DNA of 64,000 nucleotides from Herbidospora daliensis (GCF_001570585.1 NZ_BBXF01000007.1:1-64000); one strand, 5' to 3'; shown: positions 54,745-63,507, numbered from the stretch's first letter. Made by a program: numbers and translations. The notes: a model not told the origin generated them from the letters alone.

Positions 54745-56619
54745 ATGCCCAAGCAGCTGTCCTCGGCACTGTCCATCGTGCTCTGCGCCGTCATCGCCGC
54801 CACGGCGCTCGTCGTGACCCAGCCGGCAGCTGCGGGGGCGGGCGGGTTCGACTTCAGCCGGCCACAGGTCGTCGCCACGGGGCTGCGGGTGCCCTGGGGC
54901 ATGGCCTTCCTCCCCGACGGCAGCGCCCTCGTCACCGAACGCGACGCGACGACCCTCGTGCGGGTCCGTCCCGGCGCCTCGCCCGTGCAGGTGGCCATCG
55001 TCCCGAACGTGTACCCCGGAGGTGACGGGGGCCTGCTCGGCATCGCGGTCTCTCCCACGTTCACGCAGGACCAGTATGTGTACACGTACATCAGCTCCGC
55101 CGCCGACAACCGGGTGGTGCGCTTCCGGCTCGGAGCACCCTCGATCCAGCAGGTGATCATCGCCGGGATCCCCCGGGGACAGTCCCGCAACGGCGGGCGC
55201 ATCGCGTTCGGCCCCGACGGCATGCTGTACGTGGCCACGGGCGACGCGGGCTACCCCCCGAACGCCCAGAGTTCGACCCTCGGCGGCAAGATCCTGCGCA
55301 TCACCCGCGACGGCGGGGTCCCCGCGGACAACCCGTTCGCCGGCTCACCGGTCTACAGCTACGGCCACAGCAACGTCCAGGGGCTCGCCTGGGACGAGGC
55401 CGGCCGCCTGTACGCCACGGAGTTCGGCCAGAACCACACAGACGAGATCAACCACATCCGGCCGGGTCACAACTACGGCTGGCCCGCCTGCGAGGGCCCG
55501 TGCAGCAGCCCGAGCTTCACCAACCCCCTGGTGACCTGGAGCCAAACCGAGGCGTCCCCCAGCGGCCTGGCGTACGCCAACAACACGCTCTTCGCCGCAG
55601 CCCTCGCGGGCAAACGCCTGTGGACGGTCCCGGTCAGCGGCGGCAACGTGGCGGGCACTCCGGTGGCCGAACTGCCAGGACCGGGCCGGCTGCGCACGGT
55701 GGCGCTCGGTCCGGACGGCTGGCTCTGGGTGTCGACGAGCAACCGCGACGGCAGGGGCACGGTACGTTCCGGCGACGACCTGATCATCCGAATCCCACCG
55801 GTCATTCCCTCCGGTCCGTCGCCATCGGGCCCGGGGGTATCCCCGTCGGCCAGCGCTTCACCGTCGCCGGGCGGGCCCAGCCCTTCACCATCGCCGGGCG
55901 GGCCCTCACCATGCCCCTCTCCTGGGTCCACCCCTTCACCGTCGCCGACACCCAGCCCGTCGCCGTCGCCGAGCGCATCGCCCTCGCCCAGCCCATCGCC
56001 CTCGCCCAGCCCCTCGCCCTCGCCCAGCCCATCGCCGTCAGCTAGCCCGTCGCCCTCGCCTAGCCCGTCGTCGAGCCCTTCGCCCTCACCCAGCCCATCG
56101 CCGTCCCCGAGCCCTTCGCCGTCGCCGAGCGCATCACCCTCACCTAGCCCGTCGCCCTCGCCTACTGCATCGCCGTCGCCCAGCCCATCGCCGTGCCCCT
56201 CGCCAACGCCCAGCCCATCTCCCTCGCCCAGCCCCTCGCCGTCACCTAGCCCATCGCCGTCGCCCAGCCCTTCTCCCTCGCCCAGCCCGTCACCTTCGCC
56301 CAGTCCTTCGCCGTCCGCGAGTGCGCCCTCGTGTGAAGCGACGATCCGGTTCGTTCTGCAGTGGACGACCGCCTCCTGGGGCGAGCTGACGGTGCGCAAC
56401 ACGGGAACGTTGCCCATCACCTCGTGGACCGTCACCTTCAAGGTGCCCACCGGGCTGACCTACGTGCAGTTGAACGGCTACCACCCGACAGGAGCCACGG
56501 TGACCGTCACTCAGAACGGCTTACTGCCGCCGGGCAATCTGGTGACGGTGCCGTTCGGGATCGGCTGGCAAGGCGGCACCGTCGGGAGTCCGGCACCCGT
56601 CACCTGCACGGCGAGATAA
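54745..56619 (+). CDS. Secreted PQQ-type sugar dehydrogenase with Ser-Pro linker and CBM2
   Basis: A 624-aa exported protein. Signal peptide 1-29 (MPKQLSSALSIVLCAVIAAT, cleavage near PAAAG). Residues 32-350 are a six-bladed GSDH/sorbosone-dehydrogenase propeller: VPWGMAFLPDGSALVTERDA, GGDGGLLGIAVSPTF, GRIAFGPDGMLYVATGDAG, YSYGHSNVQGLAWDEAGRLY and ATEFGQNHTDEINHIRPGHN hold the Ca/PQQ-site residues. Residues 355-527 are an almost pure Ser-Pro linker. CBM2 (528-624, SCEATIRFVLQWTTASWGEL to PVTCTAR) ends the chain. CBM-linked PQQ dehydrogenases (compare AA12) oxidise sugars and can feed electrons to oxidative polysaccharide enzymes; that role is inferred. Confidence 0.9.
   Translation: MPKQLSSALSIVLCAVIAATALVVTQPAAAGAGGFDFSRPQVVATGLRVPWGMAFLPDGSALVTERDATTLVRVRPGASPVQVAIVPNVYPGGDGGLLGIAVSPTFTQDQYVYTYISSAADNRVVRFRLGAPSIQQVIIAGIPRGQSRNGGRIAFGPDGMLYVATGDAGYPPNAQSSTLGGKILRITRDGGVPADNPFAGSPVYSYGHSNVQGLAWDEAGRLYATEFGQNHTDEINHIRPGHNYGWPACEGPCSSPSFTNPLVTWSQTEASPSGLAYANNTLFAAALAGKRLWTVPVSGGNVAGTPVAELPGPGRLRTVALGPDGWLWVSTSNRDGRGTVRSGDDLIIRIPPVIPSGPSPSGPGVSPSASASPSPGGPSPSPSPGGPSPCPSPGSTPSPSPTPSPSPSPSASPSPSPSPSPSPSPSPSPSPSASPSPSPSPSSSPSPSPSPSPSPSPSPSPSASPSPSPSPSPTASPSPSPSPCPSPTPSPSPSPSPSPSPSPSPSPSPSPSPSPSPSPSPSPSASAPSCEATIRFVLQWTTASWGELTVRNTGTLPITSWTVTFKVPTGLTYVQLNGYHPTGATVTVTQNGLLPPGNLVTVPFGIGWQGGTVGSPAPVTCTAR
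55805..56330 (+). repeat. Ser-Pro low-complexity coding repeat
   Basis: About 525 bp encode roughly 172 residues of SPSP with occasional Ala, Gly, Cys, Thr and Gly-Gly. The DNA is built from 6- to 12-bp pieces of CCC-AGC/TCG-CCG type with many synonymous changes, so the repeat is old rather than newly expanded. The antisense frames are open as a by-product. Confidence 0.9.
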
Positions 56620-56635
56620 CGCGTCAGTTGTGGGA

Positions 56636-56812
56636 TCAAGGTGGAGGTTGTTCATCCGCCGCGTTTGCGAGTTCCTTCCATGGGGTCCAGCCGTCGGGAC
56701 GCCGCGTCGGCTGCCCCGGCGTGAGGGCTGTCCCCAGTCCACCTGCCACCACCTCCTCGGTCGACGGGTCGGCCCGTGCCAGAGAGTCGGCCAGTTTCCT
56801 CGACCTAGTCAT
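56636..56812 (-). CDS. Possible small hypothetical protein
   Basis: A 58-codon frame on the minus strand between two + genes. It begins MTRSRKLADSLARADPSTEE and ends in WTPWKELANAADEQPPP. The composition is protein-like and helical at the N-terminus, but there is no ribosome site and no family match. It could be a decayed fragment. The rest of the 56620-56940 interval shows nothing else. Confidence 0.25.
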   Translation of the reverse strand: MTRSRKLADSLARADPSTEEVVAGGLGTALTPGQPTRRPDGWTPWKELANAADEQPPP

Positions 56813-56940
56813 CGGCGCGCGCCGCCGGGAGAGGGGCTGGCCTGCGACTACACCTTCTTGCACCTCATCGTCCACGAGTCGGAACACGTCCAGGTGAGAG
56901 GGCTGGCCTGGAGTCCACTCCAGGTTCCTATGGTGGAAGC

Positions 56941-57912
56941 ATGGACTACGCGCAGCTCGGTCGTACCGGCCTCAAGGTCAGCAAGCTCTGCCTGGGCACG
57001 ATGAACTTCGGTCCGCAGACGTCGGAGGAGGACTCCTTCGCGATCATGGATCGTGCCCATGAGCTGGGCATCAACTTCTTCGACACCGCCAACGTCTACG
57101 GATGGGTGAAGGGCGAGGGCGTCACCGAGCAGATCATCGGCCGGTGGTTCGCCCAGGGTGGCGGCCGCCGGGAGAAGACCGTCATCGCCACCAAGCTCTA
57201 CGGCTCGATGGGCGACTGGCCCAACGACACCTTCCTTTCGGCGCTGAACATCCGCCGCGCCTGCGACGCCTCGCTGAAGCGCCTGCAGACCGACTACATC
57301 GACGTCTACCAGGCCCACCACGTCGACCGGAACACCCCGTTCGAGGAGTTCTGGGAGGCCATGGAGGTCCTGCGCCAGCAGGGCAAGATCCTGTACGTCG
57401 GCTCGTCGAACTTCGCCGGCTGGCACATCGCCAAGGCCCAGGAGACCGCCCGCCGCCGCAACTTCCTCGGCCTGGTGAGCGAGCAGTCGAAGTACCACCT
57501 GCTGGAGCGCTCGGTCGAACTGGAGGTCCTCCCGGCGTGTGAGGACTACGGTCTGGGCGTCATCCCGTGGAGCCCTCTGGCCGGCGGCCTGCTCGGCGGC
57601 GTCCTGCGGAAGATCGACAAGGGCCGCAGCGCCACCGAGGACATGCTCCAGAACCTCGAGAAGGTCCGCCCCCAGATCGAGCAGTGGGAGGCTTTCTGCG
57701 ACGACCTGGGCGAAGACCCCGCCAACGCGGGTCTCGCCTGGCTCCTCCACCAGAAGGCCGTCACGGCCCCGATCATCGGCCCCCGCACCGCCGACCAGCT
57801 CAACGGCTCCCTGCGCGCCTTGGAGATCAAGTTCGACGACAAGGCCCTGGCCCGCATCGACGAGATCTTCCCCGGCCCCGGCGGCACCGCCCCCGAGGCT
57901 TACGCCTGGTAG
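56941..57912 (+). CDS. Aldo/keto reductase
   Basis: A 323-aa NADPH-dependent TIM-barrel oxidoreductase. N-terminal LGRTGLKVSKLCLGTMNFGP. Catalytic Asp/Tyr are in FFDTANVYG, Lys in VIATKLYGSMG, His in YQAHHVDRNTPFEE. NADPH contacts include YVGSSNFAGWHIAKA, GVIPWSPLAGGLLG and IIGPRTADQLNGSL. Family members reduce aldehydes and ketones; the natural substrate is not evident. GGTGGAAGC just upstream of the ATG is a weak ribosome site. A 27-bp repeat array follows the stop codon. Confidence 0.94.
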   Translation: MDYAQLGRTGLKVSKLCLGTMNFGPQTSEEDSFAIMDRAHELGINFFDTANVYGWVKGEGVTEQIIGRWFAQGGGRREKTVIATKLYGSMGDWPNDTFLSALNIRRACDASLKRLQTDYIDVYQAHHVDRNTPFEEFWEAMEVLRQQGKILYVGSSNFAGWHIAKAQETARRRNFLGLVSEQSKYHLLERSVELEVLPACEDYGLGVIPWSPLAGGLLGGVLRKIDKGRSATEDMLQNLEKVRPQIEQWEAFCDDLGEDPANAGLAWLLHQKAVTAPIIGPRTADQLNGSLRALEIKFDDKALARIDEIFPGPGGTAPEAYAW

Positions 57913-57918
57913 CAACAG

Positions 57919-58150
57919 AGTCCGGTGCGGCATCCCGCCGCACCGAACTCCGTGCGGGGCATCTGCCGCATGGACTCCGTGCGGGGCATCTGCCGCATGG
58001 ACTCCGCGGGGGGCATCTGCCGCATGGACTCCGTGCGGGGCATCTGCCGCATGGACTCCGCGGGGGGCATCTGCCACATGGACTCCGCGGGGGCGCCTGC
58101 CACATGGACTCCGAATGGGCACCTGCCACACGGACTCAAAGTGGGGATTT
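57919..58150 (+). repeat. Tandem array of a 27-bp unit
   Basis: Seven clear copies start at GACTCC (or AACTCC) at 57946, 57973, 58000, 58027, 58054, 58081 and 58107. There is a degenerate one at 57919 and a partial one at 58133. The period is 27 bp for the first copies and 26 for the last. Each unit contains GTGCGGGGCATCTGCCGCAT or a close variant, in which TGCGG and CCGCA can pair. In one frame it reads RGICRMDSV repeated. It lies in the gap between the aldo/keto reductase and a secreted protein and ends just before a GGATTTG at 58145. Confidence 0.92.
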
Positions 58151-58206
58151 GAGCGCCCGGCCCGCCGTGCCCGAGGGGTGGGCTCCAGACAGGGCAGGAT
58201 GGTCCC

Positions 58207-59208
58207 ATGGGGTGGACATATCGGGGGATCGGGCTCGCGTTGCTGGTCGTGGTCCTGTGGGCGGTGCCGGCGCAGGCCGACGACGATGAGCTCTTCGAGT
58301 TCGCCGATCCCCGGATCACCGAGTCGAGCGGGCTGGCCGTCTCTCCGACCCATCCCGGCATCGTCTACACCCACAACGACAGTGACGCGGGAGCCGTCTT
58401 CTACGCCGTCGACTCCAAGACGGGGAAGACCAAGGCCGCGTACACAGTCACGAATGCCGAGGCCCGCGACTGGGAGGGTATGGCGGCCTACCGCGATTCG
58501 TCGGGGCGCGGGGTGTTGTTCTTCGGTGACATCGGCGACAACCTCGACGGAGCCTGGCCCGACATCTCCGTCTACAAGGTCACCGAACCTGCCCGGCTGC
58601 GCAGTGGCAGCGTCTCGGCGGTGAGGTATCGGTTCCGGTACGCCGACCAGGCGCGGAACGCCGAAGGTCTCATGGTCGACCCCCGGAACGGCCGTCTCTA
58701 CGTCGTGACCAAGGAGTTCGACGGGCTCGTCTACGCCGCGCCCAAGCAGCTGCGGACCGATCGGGTGAACGTGCTGAAGCGGGTGGGGTCGGCTCCGACC
58801 ATGGCGACCGACGCCGCCTTCGCGCCGGACGGGTCGAGTTTCGTGATCCGGACCTACTTCTCGGCGACCCTCTACCGGAAGATCGATGAGGAGATCTCGG
58901 GGGTGGCGATGCCCATGTTGCGGCAGGCGGAGTCGATCACCTACGCGGCTGACGGGAAGTCGTTGCTGACGGGGTCGGAGGGTGGGCGCAGTCCGGTCGT
59001 GCGGGTGCCGTTGCCGGAGAGTGCGGTGCCCAGTCCGTCGCCTTCGCCGACGTTGTCCGAGGCGCCCGAGGCCAGTCCGGCGGCGGCGCGGCCGGTGTCG
59101 GCGGAGTCGCAGGGGGCGAACACCGGGCTCATGATCGCGTTGTGGCTCGGGGTGGCCGTGGGGGCGGTCGGGATCATCGTCGGGATCGCGCGCTGGGCTG
59201 GGCGATGA
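58207..59208 (+). CDS. Secreted propeller-like protein with C-terminal anchor
   Basis: A 333-aa protein. The signal peptide (MGWTYRGIGLALLVVVLWAV) is cleaved near PAQA. Residues 25-280 are beta-rich with recurring propeller-like strands: ITESSGLAVSPTHPGIVYTH, ARDWEGMAAYRDSSGRGVLF, GDIGDNLDGAWPDISVYKV, NAEGLMVDPRNGRLYVVTKE and DAAFAPDGSSFVIRTYFSAT. A Ser/Pro/Ala stretch (285-305) leads to a C-terminal transmembrane helix (GLMIALWLGVAVGAVGIIVG) and a short basic tail, so the domain should face outside, held by the membrane. No enzyme motif is recognised. Confidence 0.8.
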   Translation: MGWTYRGIGLALLVVVLWAVPAQADDDELFEFADPRITESSGLAVSPTHPGIVYTHNDSDAGAVFYAVDSKTGKTKAAYTVTNAEARDWEGMAAYRDSSGRGVLFFGDIGDNLDGAWPDISVYKVTEPARLRSGSVSAVRYRFRYADQARNAEGLMVDPRNGRLYVVTKEFDGLVYAAPKQLRTDRVNVLKRVGSAPTMATDAAFAPDGSSFVIRTYFSATLYRKIDEEISGVAMPMLRQAESITYAADGKSLLTGSEGGRSPVVRVPLPESAVPSPSPSPTLSEAPEASPAAARPVSAESQGANTGLMIALWLGVAVGAVGIIVGIARWAGR

Positions 59209-59312
59209 GCTTGGGATTTGAGTGCTTTTGTCAGCCACATACCGGGATACTCACCGCGAATTGAGTAGGTGCTCCATAGCGCCCGCGTGGGGTTGAGCGG
59301 GATGGTTCCCGT

Positions 59313-61934
59313 ATGCACTCCGCCGGCTCTCCTGCCTGCCCCGACTGCGGCGCCCCACTCGACGGGTCGCCCCGCCGCTGCCCGGCCTGCGAGCTTCCGC
59401 TCCACGGTCCGATCGCGGCGGAGTTGTGGCAGCTCGACCTCGCTCTGAACGATCTACGGGGGCGCGAGGCCCGGTTGCTGGGCAGGAGGGCGGAGCTGCT
59501 CACCGCACTCCGCGCCGCCGGAGAGCACCAGCCCACCGGCGCCTGGGCCGAGGGAGCCCAAGCGCCGGTGATCGGCCCTACGGACGCACAAGAAGGCTTC
59601 GCGCGTGGCTCCTCCGACCAGGAGGCGGCGGGGCGGCAGATGGGCGTCCAGGGGCACCCGGGTTCGGAAGCGGCGGCCCCGGGGCAGCTCGCGGCCTCAC
59701 AAGATCAGGAAGGTCAGCAGCTGGGGGCTGCTCAAGGGCGAGCCGGTCAGCAGCCGGAGGCCGTGCAAGGCCAGGCCGGGTGGCAGGCCGGTGCCCATGG
59801 TCAGGGCTGGCAGTCGGGCGGCCCTGGTTTCCAGGGGCCCGTTTCGGCCAAGCGGGAGATGTCGCCCTCTGCCGTTCGGAATCTGCTGCTCGGGCTCGGG
59901 GGCCTGTTGCTCGTCGTGGCGGCGTTCGTGTTCACGATCGTCAGCTGGGGTTCCGTGGGGATCGGGGGGCGGGCGGCGATTCTCGTCGGGTTCACCGCGG
60001 TGACCTTCGCGTCGCCGTTCCTGCTGGTCAGGCGCAACCTCAAGGCCACCGCCGAGACCGTCGCCCTTCTCGGGCTCGCGTTGTTCCTGCTCGACGGCTA
60101 CGCCGCCTTCCAGGTCTGGTTCGAGCCGGACGTCGACGCGCTGGCCTACACCGCCGTGCTGATCGCGCTGGCCGCCGGAGTGTTCGCCCTCTACGGCGGC
60201 TACGCCCGGTTGTCGCTTCCCGTCCCGGTCGCCATCGGGCTCGCGCAGTTCCCGCTGATCATCCTCGTCGCCGACGAGACCGTGGCGCACGCCGCTGGGG
60301 CGCTGATCCTCACGGCCGCGTTCGACGTCGCCGTCTGGGCGCGGACCCGGCGGAAGGTCGCCCTGGCCGGGCTGCTCGTCACCTGGGTCGTGGGCGTCTA
60401 CATCGCGTACTTCCAGTCGACGGTCTCCCTGTCTGGGCCGGCCGAGGGGGCACTCTACGGCGCGATCCTCGCCGTGGCGGCCGCCGAGGCGGGGTTCCTG
60501 GCTCCCAGGTCGAAGAGGTTCCCGCTGGTTCCGATCGTCGGCGGTGTCGTGGCGGGGGTCTTCGCGGTGCGGGCGCCGATCGCGGCGGTGGTGCCGTTGA
60601 CGTGGGCCGTCCTGGTCGCTCCGGTGGCGGCGGGGGTGTTCGCGCTGGTGTTGCGGGGGCGGGCCCGGACGACCGCGCTGGTCGTGGGGGCGCTGGCGTC
60701 CATCGGCGTGCTGGCGCCGGTGCTCGTCGTGGTGCGGGGGCCGCTCGGCTGGGGGCACGGCGTCTGGTCGGCCGGTTGGAGTGCGGGGGCGGGCGAGTAT
60801 CTGAGCCGGTCGCCGTGGGTGCCGGGGGTGCCCGATCTGCTGCTGCTCGGGTTGATCGCCGTCGCGCTGGCGCTGGCGGTGAAGCAGAAGGTCGTCGCGA
60901 CTCTCGCGGGCGCGCTGGCGGTGGGGTTCGTGCCGCCGGTGTTCGACCTGCCCTATCCGGTCATGATCGCAGTGCTGCTGGTGCTGACCGCCGGGATCGC
61001 GGCGGTGCGGCAGCCGGCGTTCGGGCGGCTCGCCCTGGGCGTCAGTGTGATCGCCGTGGGGTGGGGGCTGGTCAGCGAGGCGGCGACGCTCGTGGTGCTG
61101 GCCGCGCTCGCTTCGATCGCCGCGGGGGTGGCGATCTGGGGCACAAAGGTCCGGGATTCGAAGGTGCGGACGTGGGCGGCGAACGTCGCGGTCGTCTACG
61201 CCGGTGGGTTCACGGCGGCTGCCTGGCTGGCGGCCGATCTCCAGCCTCGGTTCCTGCCGTTCGTGCTGCTCGCGGTGGCCGCCGTGGCGGCGCCCTGGCG
61301 GCGGACCGAGATCGGGGCCGGGATCGCCGGGCTGGCGGGGCTGGCCCTCGTACAGGACCTGAGGATGTTCAGTCTCGCCGCCGCGGCGGCGGGGGTGATC
61401 GCGGCCGGGGTGGCGCTGCGGAAGGACCGCGGGAAGGTCGGATACCTGGCCACCGCGCTGTTGCTGACGGCCTCGTGGGCTCGGCTGGTCGCCGAGGACG
61501 TCACCCTCGTCGAGGCCTACACCGCTCCCTTCTCGGCCGTTTTGCTGGTGTTCGGGTGGTGGAAGGCGCGGACCGGGTCGTCGTGGCGGGCCTACGGCGC
61601 GGGGCTGACGTTCACGCTGCTGCCCAGCCTGTTCGTGCTCTACGACCAGCCCGAGGGGTGGGTCAGGCCGCTGGCGCTCGGGGTCGTCGCGCTGGCCGTG
61701 CTGGTGGTGGGGGCGCTGCGGCGGTTGCAGGCGCCCGCCGTGCTCGGCGGGTTCACGCTGGCGGCGGTGACCGTGCACGGGATCGCGCCCTGGGTGGCCG
61801 ATCTGGTGCTTTTGGTGCCCCGGTGGGTGCCGATGGCCCTGGGCGGGCTGCTGTTGCTGCTGGTCGGGGCGACGTACGAGAGCCGGATCCGGGACGTCAA
61901 GCGGGTCGGCGCGGCGATCCGGGGTCTGCGGTGA
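59313..61934 (+). CDS. Large polytopic membrane protein with N-terminal zinc ribbon
   Basis: An 873-aa protein. Residues 9-26 form a zinc ribbon (C9PDC12 and C23PAC26). A helix (35-65) and a Gln/Gly/Ala-rich disordered linker (about 70-190) follow. The rest is about 20 hydrophobic segments such as LLLGLGGLLLVVAAFVFTIV and VGIGGRAAILVGFTAVTFAS. The layout matches actinobacterial membrane proteins named after the SCO7613 C-terminal domain; their function is unknown. The ATG at 59313 has no clear ribosome site. The 3' end overlaps the convergent 131-aa gene by 38 nt. Confidence 0.82.
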   Translation: MHSAGSPACPDCGAPLDGSPRRCPACELPLHGPIAAELWQLDLALNDLRGREARLLGRRAELLTALRAAGEHQPTGAWAEGAQAPVIGPTDAQEGFARGSSDQEAAGRQMGVQGHPGSEAAAPGQLAASQDQEGQQLGAAQGRAGQQPEAVQGQAGWQAGAHGQGWQSGGPGFQGPVSAKREMSPSAVRNLLLGLGGLLLVVAAFVFTIVSWGSVGIGGRAAILVGFTAVTFASPFLLVRRNLKATAETVALLGLALFLLDGYAAFQVWFEPDVDALAYTAVLIALAAGVFALYGGYARLSLPVPVAIGLAQFPLIILVADETVAHAAGALILTAAFDVAVWARTRRKVALAGLLVTWVVGVYIAYFQSTVSLSGPAEGALYGAILAVAAAEAGFLAPRSKRFPLVPIVGGVVAGVFAVRAPIAAVVPLTWAVLVAPVAAGVFALVLRGRARTTALVVGALASIGVLAPVLVVVRGPLGWGHGVWSAGWSAGAGEYLSRSPWVPGVPDLLLLGLIAVALALAVKQKVVATLAGALAVGFVPPVFDLPYPVMIAVLLVLTAGIAAVRQPAFGRLALGVSVIAVGWGLVSEAATLVVLAALASIAAGVAIWGTKVRDSKVRTWAANVAVVYAGGFTAAAWLAADLQPRFLPFVLLAVAAVAAPWRRTEIGAGIAGLAGLALVQDLRMFSLAAAAAGVIAAGVALRKDRGKVGYLATALLLTASWARLVAEDVTLVEAYTAPFSAVLLVFGWWKARTGSSWRAYGAGLTFTLLPSLFVLYDQPEGWVRPLALGVVALAVLVVGALRRLQAPAVLGGFTLAAVTVHGIAPWVADLVLLVPRWVPMALGGLLLLLVGATYESRIRDVKRVGAAIRGLR

Positions 61935-62292
61935 AGCGTGCGACAAACTCCTCGCCCCGCAGGGCGCGTTCGACCAGGGCGATCGACTCGGCCAGCGCCA
62001 CAAGGCGAGGGCCCTCCCGGCGGTAGACCTCCAGGACCGCTTCGACCACGTGGGGCGGCAGGTGCTCCTTGAGGTCGACGGCGGCGTCGCGGTAGCCCGC
62101 CCGCGCGCCCTCGACCTGGGCGCGCACGGTGTGGCCGGCCATGCGGGCCAGCGCCAGCGGATGGCGGCGCAGCACCCCGTAGGCGCGGTAGTCGGGCGGC
62201 ACCGCGTCGAGCAGCCAGTTGACGGCCGACGTCTGCCAGTCGGGGCTGCCCGGCGGGCGTACTTCGGGTGGCCATCCCGGTGGAACGTACAC
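61897..62292 (-). CDS. Hypothetical protein, divergent partner of lhgO
   Basis: A 131-aa soluble, helical protein. It starts with GTG (MYVPPGWPPEVRPPGSPDWQ) and has VNWLLDAVPPDYRAYGVLRR, HPLALARMAGHTVRAQVEGA and PRLVALAESIALVERALRGE. No cofactor motif is visible. It looks like a conserved actinobacterial protein of unknown role. No ribosome site exists; the GTG is 7 nt from a TAATAT -10 box, so the mRNA is probably leaderless. It shares a symmetric promoter with the L-2-hydroxyglutarate oxidase gene. Confidence 0.78.
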   Translation of the reverse strand: MYVPPGWPPEVRPPGSPDWQTSAVNWLLDAVPPDYRAYGVLRRHPLALARMAGHTVRAQVEGARAGYRDAAVDLKEHLPPHVVEAVLEVYRREGPRLVALAESIALVERALRGEEFVARFTADPGSPRRPA

Positions 62293-62313
62293 GTGTTCGA
62301 TATTATCGAAGGC
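62293..62313. promoter_or_regulatory. Symmetric bidirectional promoter for two leaderless genes
   Basis: The 21 bp between the GTG of the - gene (62290-62292) and the ATG of the + gene (62314) hold TTCGATATTATCGAA (62296-62310), a perfect 7-1-7 palindrome. On + TATTAT (62301-62306) stands 7 nt before the ATG. On - TAATAT (62300-62305) stands 7 nt before the GTG. The two -10 boxes overlap, and each would start transcription at its start codon. Confidence 0.75.
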
Positions 62314-63468
62314 ATGAAGATCGGGGTGGTCGGCGCCGGCATCCTCGGGCTCGCGGTGGCGCGTGAGCTGACCTCCCGGGGCGCCGAGGTGACCGTGCTC
62401 GAGAAGGAAGACCGCGTCGCCGCCCACCAGACCGGGCACAACAGCGGGGTCGTGCACGCCGGGATCTACTACCGGCCGGGGTCGCTCAAGGCGCGGTTGT
62501 GCCGCGAGGGGGTCGGGCTGCTGCGCGACTACTGCCGGGAGCACCGGCTGCCCTACGACGAGATCGGCAAGCTCGTGATCGCCTCGACGAGGGCCGAGCG
62601 GGCGGGGCTGCGGGAGATCGCGGCCAGGGCGCGGGCGAACGGCGTACCGGACATCACCGAGCTCGACGCCCTCGGCCTGCGCGAGATCGAACCCCATGCG
62701 GTCGGCGTCGGCGCCGTTCATTCGCCCCGGACCGCCGTCGCGGACTTTCCCGCCGTCGCCCGGCATCTCGCCGCATCTTTGGATGTACGGCTCTCGCACC
62801 CCGTCCCGGCCATCCACGAGTCGGCCACGGGTGTGGCGGCGGGCGGCCTGCGCTTCGACCGCCTGGTGGTCTGCGCGGGCCTGGGCACCGACGCCCTGGC
62901 GGGCCGGGGAGAGGTGCGCATCGTGCCGTTCCGCGGCGAGTACTTCCGGCTGACCGATCAAGCGAAAGACCTGGTCAAGGGCCTGATCTATCCCGTGCCC
63001 GACCCGCGTTACCCCTTCCTCGGCGTCCACCTCACCAGGCGGGTCGACGGCGAGGTGCTGGTCGGACCCAACGCGATCATGGCCCTGGCGCTCGAAGGCT
63101 ACTCGTGGCGCGACGTGCGGTTCGGCGAGCTGGCCCGCATCCTCGCCTGGCCCGGCACCCGCAAGATGGCCCGCCGCCACTGGCTGACCGGCCTGCGCGA
63201 GCTCAACGGCTCGCTGCGGCCCTCGGCCTTCCTCCAGGCGGCCCGCCGCTACGTGCCCGAGCTCTCGCCGGGCGACCTGGTCAGGGCGGGCAGCGGGGTG
63301 CGGGCCCAGGCGGTCGGCCGCGACGGCGCGCTGATCGACGACTTCGCGATCGACCGCCACGGCCGGGTCCTGATCGTGCGCAACGCGCCCTCTCCGGCGG
63401 CCACGTCGAGCTTCGCCATCGCCCGGCATGTGGCTGATTTGACGGCAACCTTAAGCGATTCTTCATAA
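62314..63468 (+). CDS. lhgO: L-2-hydroxyglutarate oxidase-like FAD enzyme
   Basis: A 384-aa member of the LhgO/DAO family. The FAD-binding motif VVGAGILGLAVARELTSRGA opens the chain. QTGHNSGVVHAGIYYRPGSL is the LhgO signature around the flavin. FRGEYFRLTD, YPVPDPRYPFLGVHLTRRVD and GEVLVGPNAIMAL are further family blocks, and APSPAATSSFAIARHV closes it. The family oxidises L-2-hydroxyglutarate to 2-oxoglutarate with oxygen or a quinone. The ATG at 62314 is 7 nt from the TATTAT box, with no ribosome site, so translation is leaderless. Confidence 0.9.
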   Translation: MKIGVVGAGILGLAVARELTSRGAEVTVLEKEDRVAAHQTGHNSGVVHAGIYYRPGSLKARLCREGVGLLRDYCREHRLPYDEIGKLVIASTRAERAGLREIAARARANGVPDITELDALGLREIEPHAVGVGAVHSPRTAVADFPAVARHLAASLDVRLSHPVPAIHESATGVAAGGLRFDRLVVCAGLGTDALAGRGEVRIVPFRGEYFRLTDQAKDLVKGLIYPVPDPRYPFLGVHLTRRVDGEVLVGPNAIMALALEGYSWRDVRFGELARILAWPGTRKMARRHWLTGLRELNGSLRPSAFLQAARRYVPELSPGDLVRAGSGVRAQAVGRDGALIDDFAIDRHGRVLIVRNAPSPAATSSFAIARHVADLTATLSDSS

Positions 63469-63507
63469 AGTGCTCAGGTACGCCCCCCATCGTCCGAGAA
63501 GATGCTC

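Noticed and set aside
55473-56450. 325-aa Gly/Asp-rich frame on - opposite the Ser-Pro linker
   Set aside because: It is the mirror of a repetitive coding tract; no ribosome site and no domain.
57919-58150. CRISPR array
   Set aside because: The units are directly adjacent with no unique spacers and there are no cas genes; it is a simple tandem repeat.
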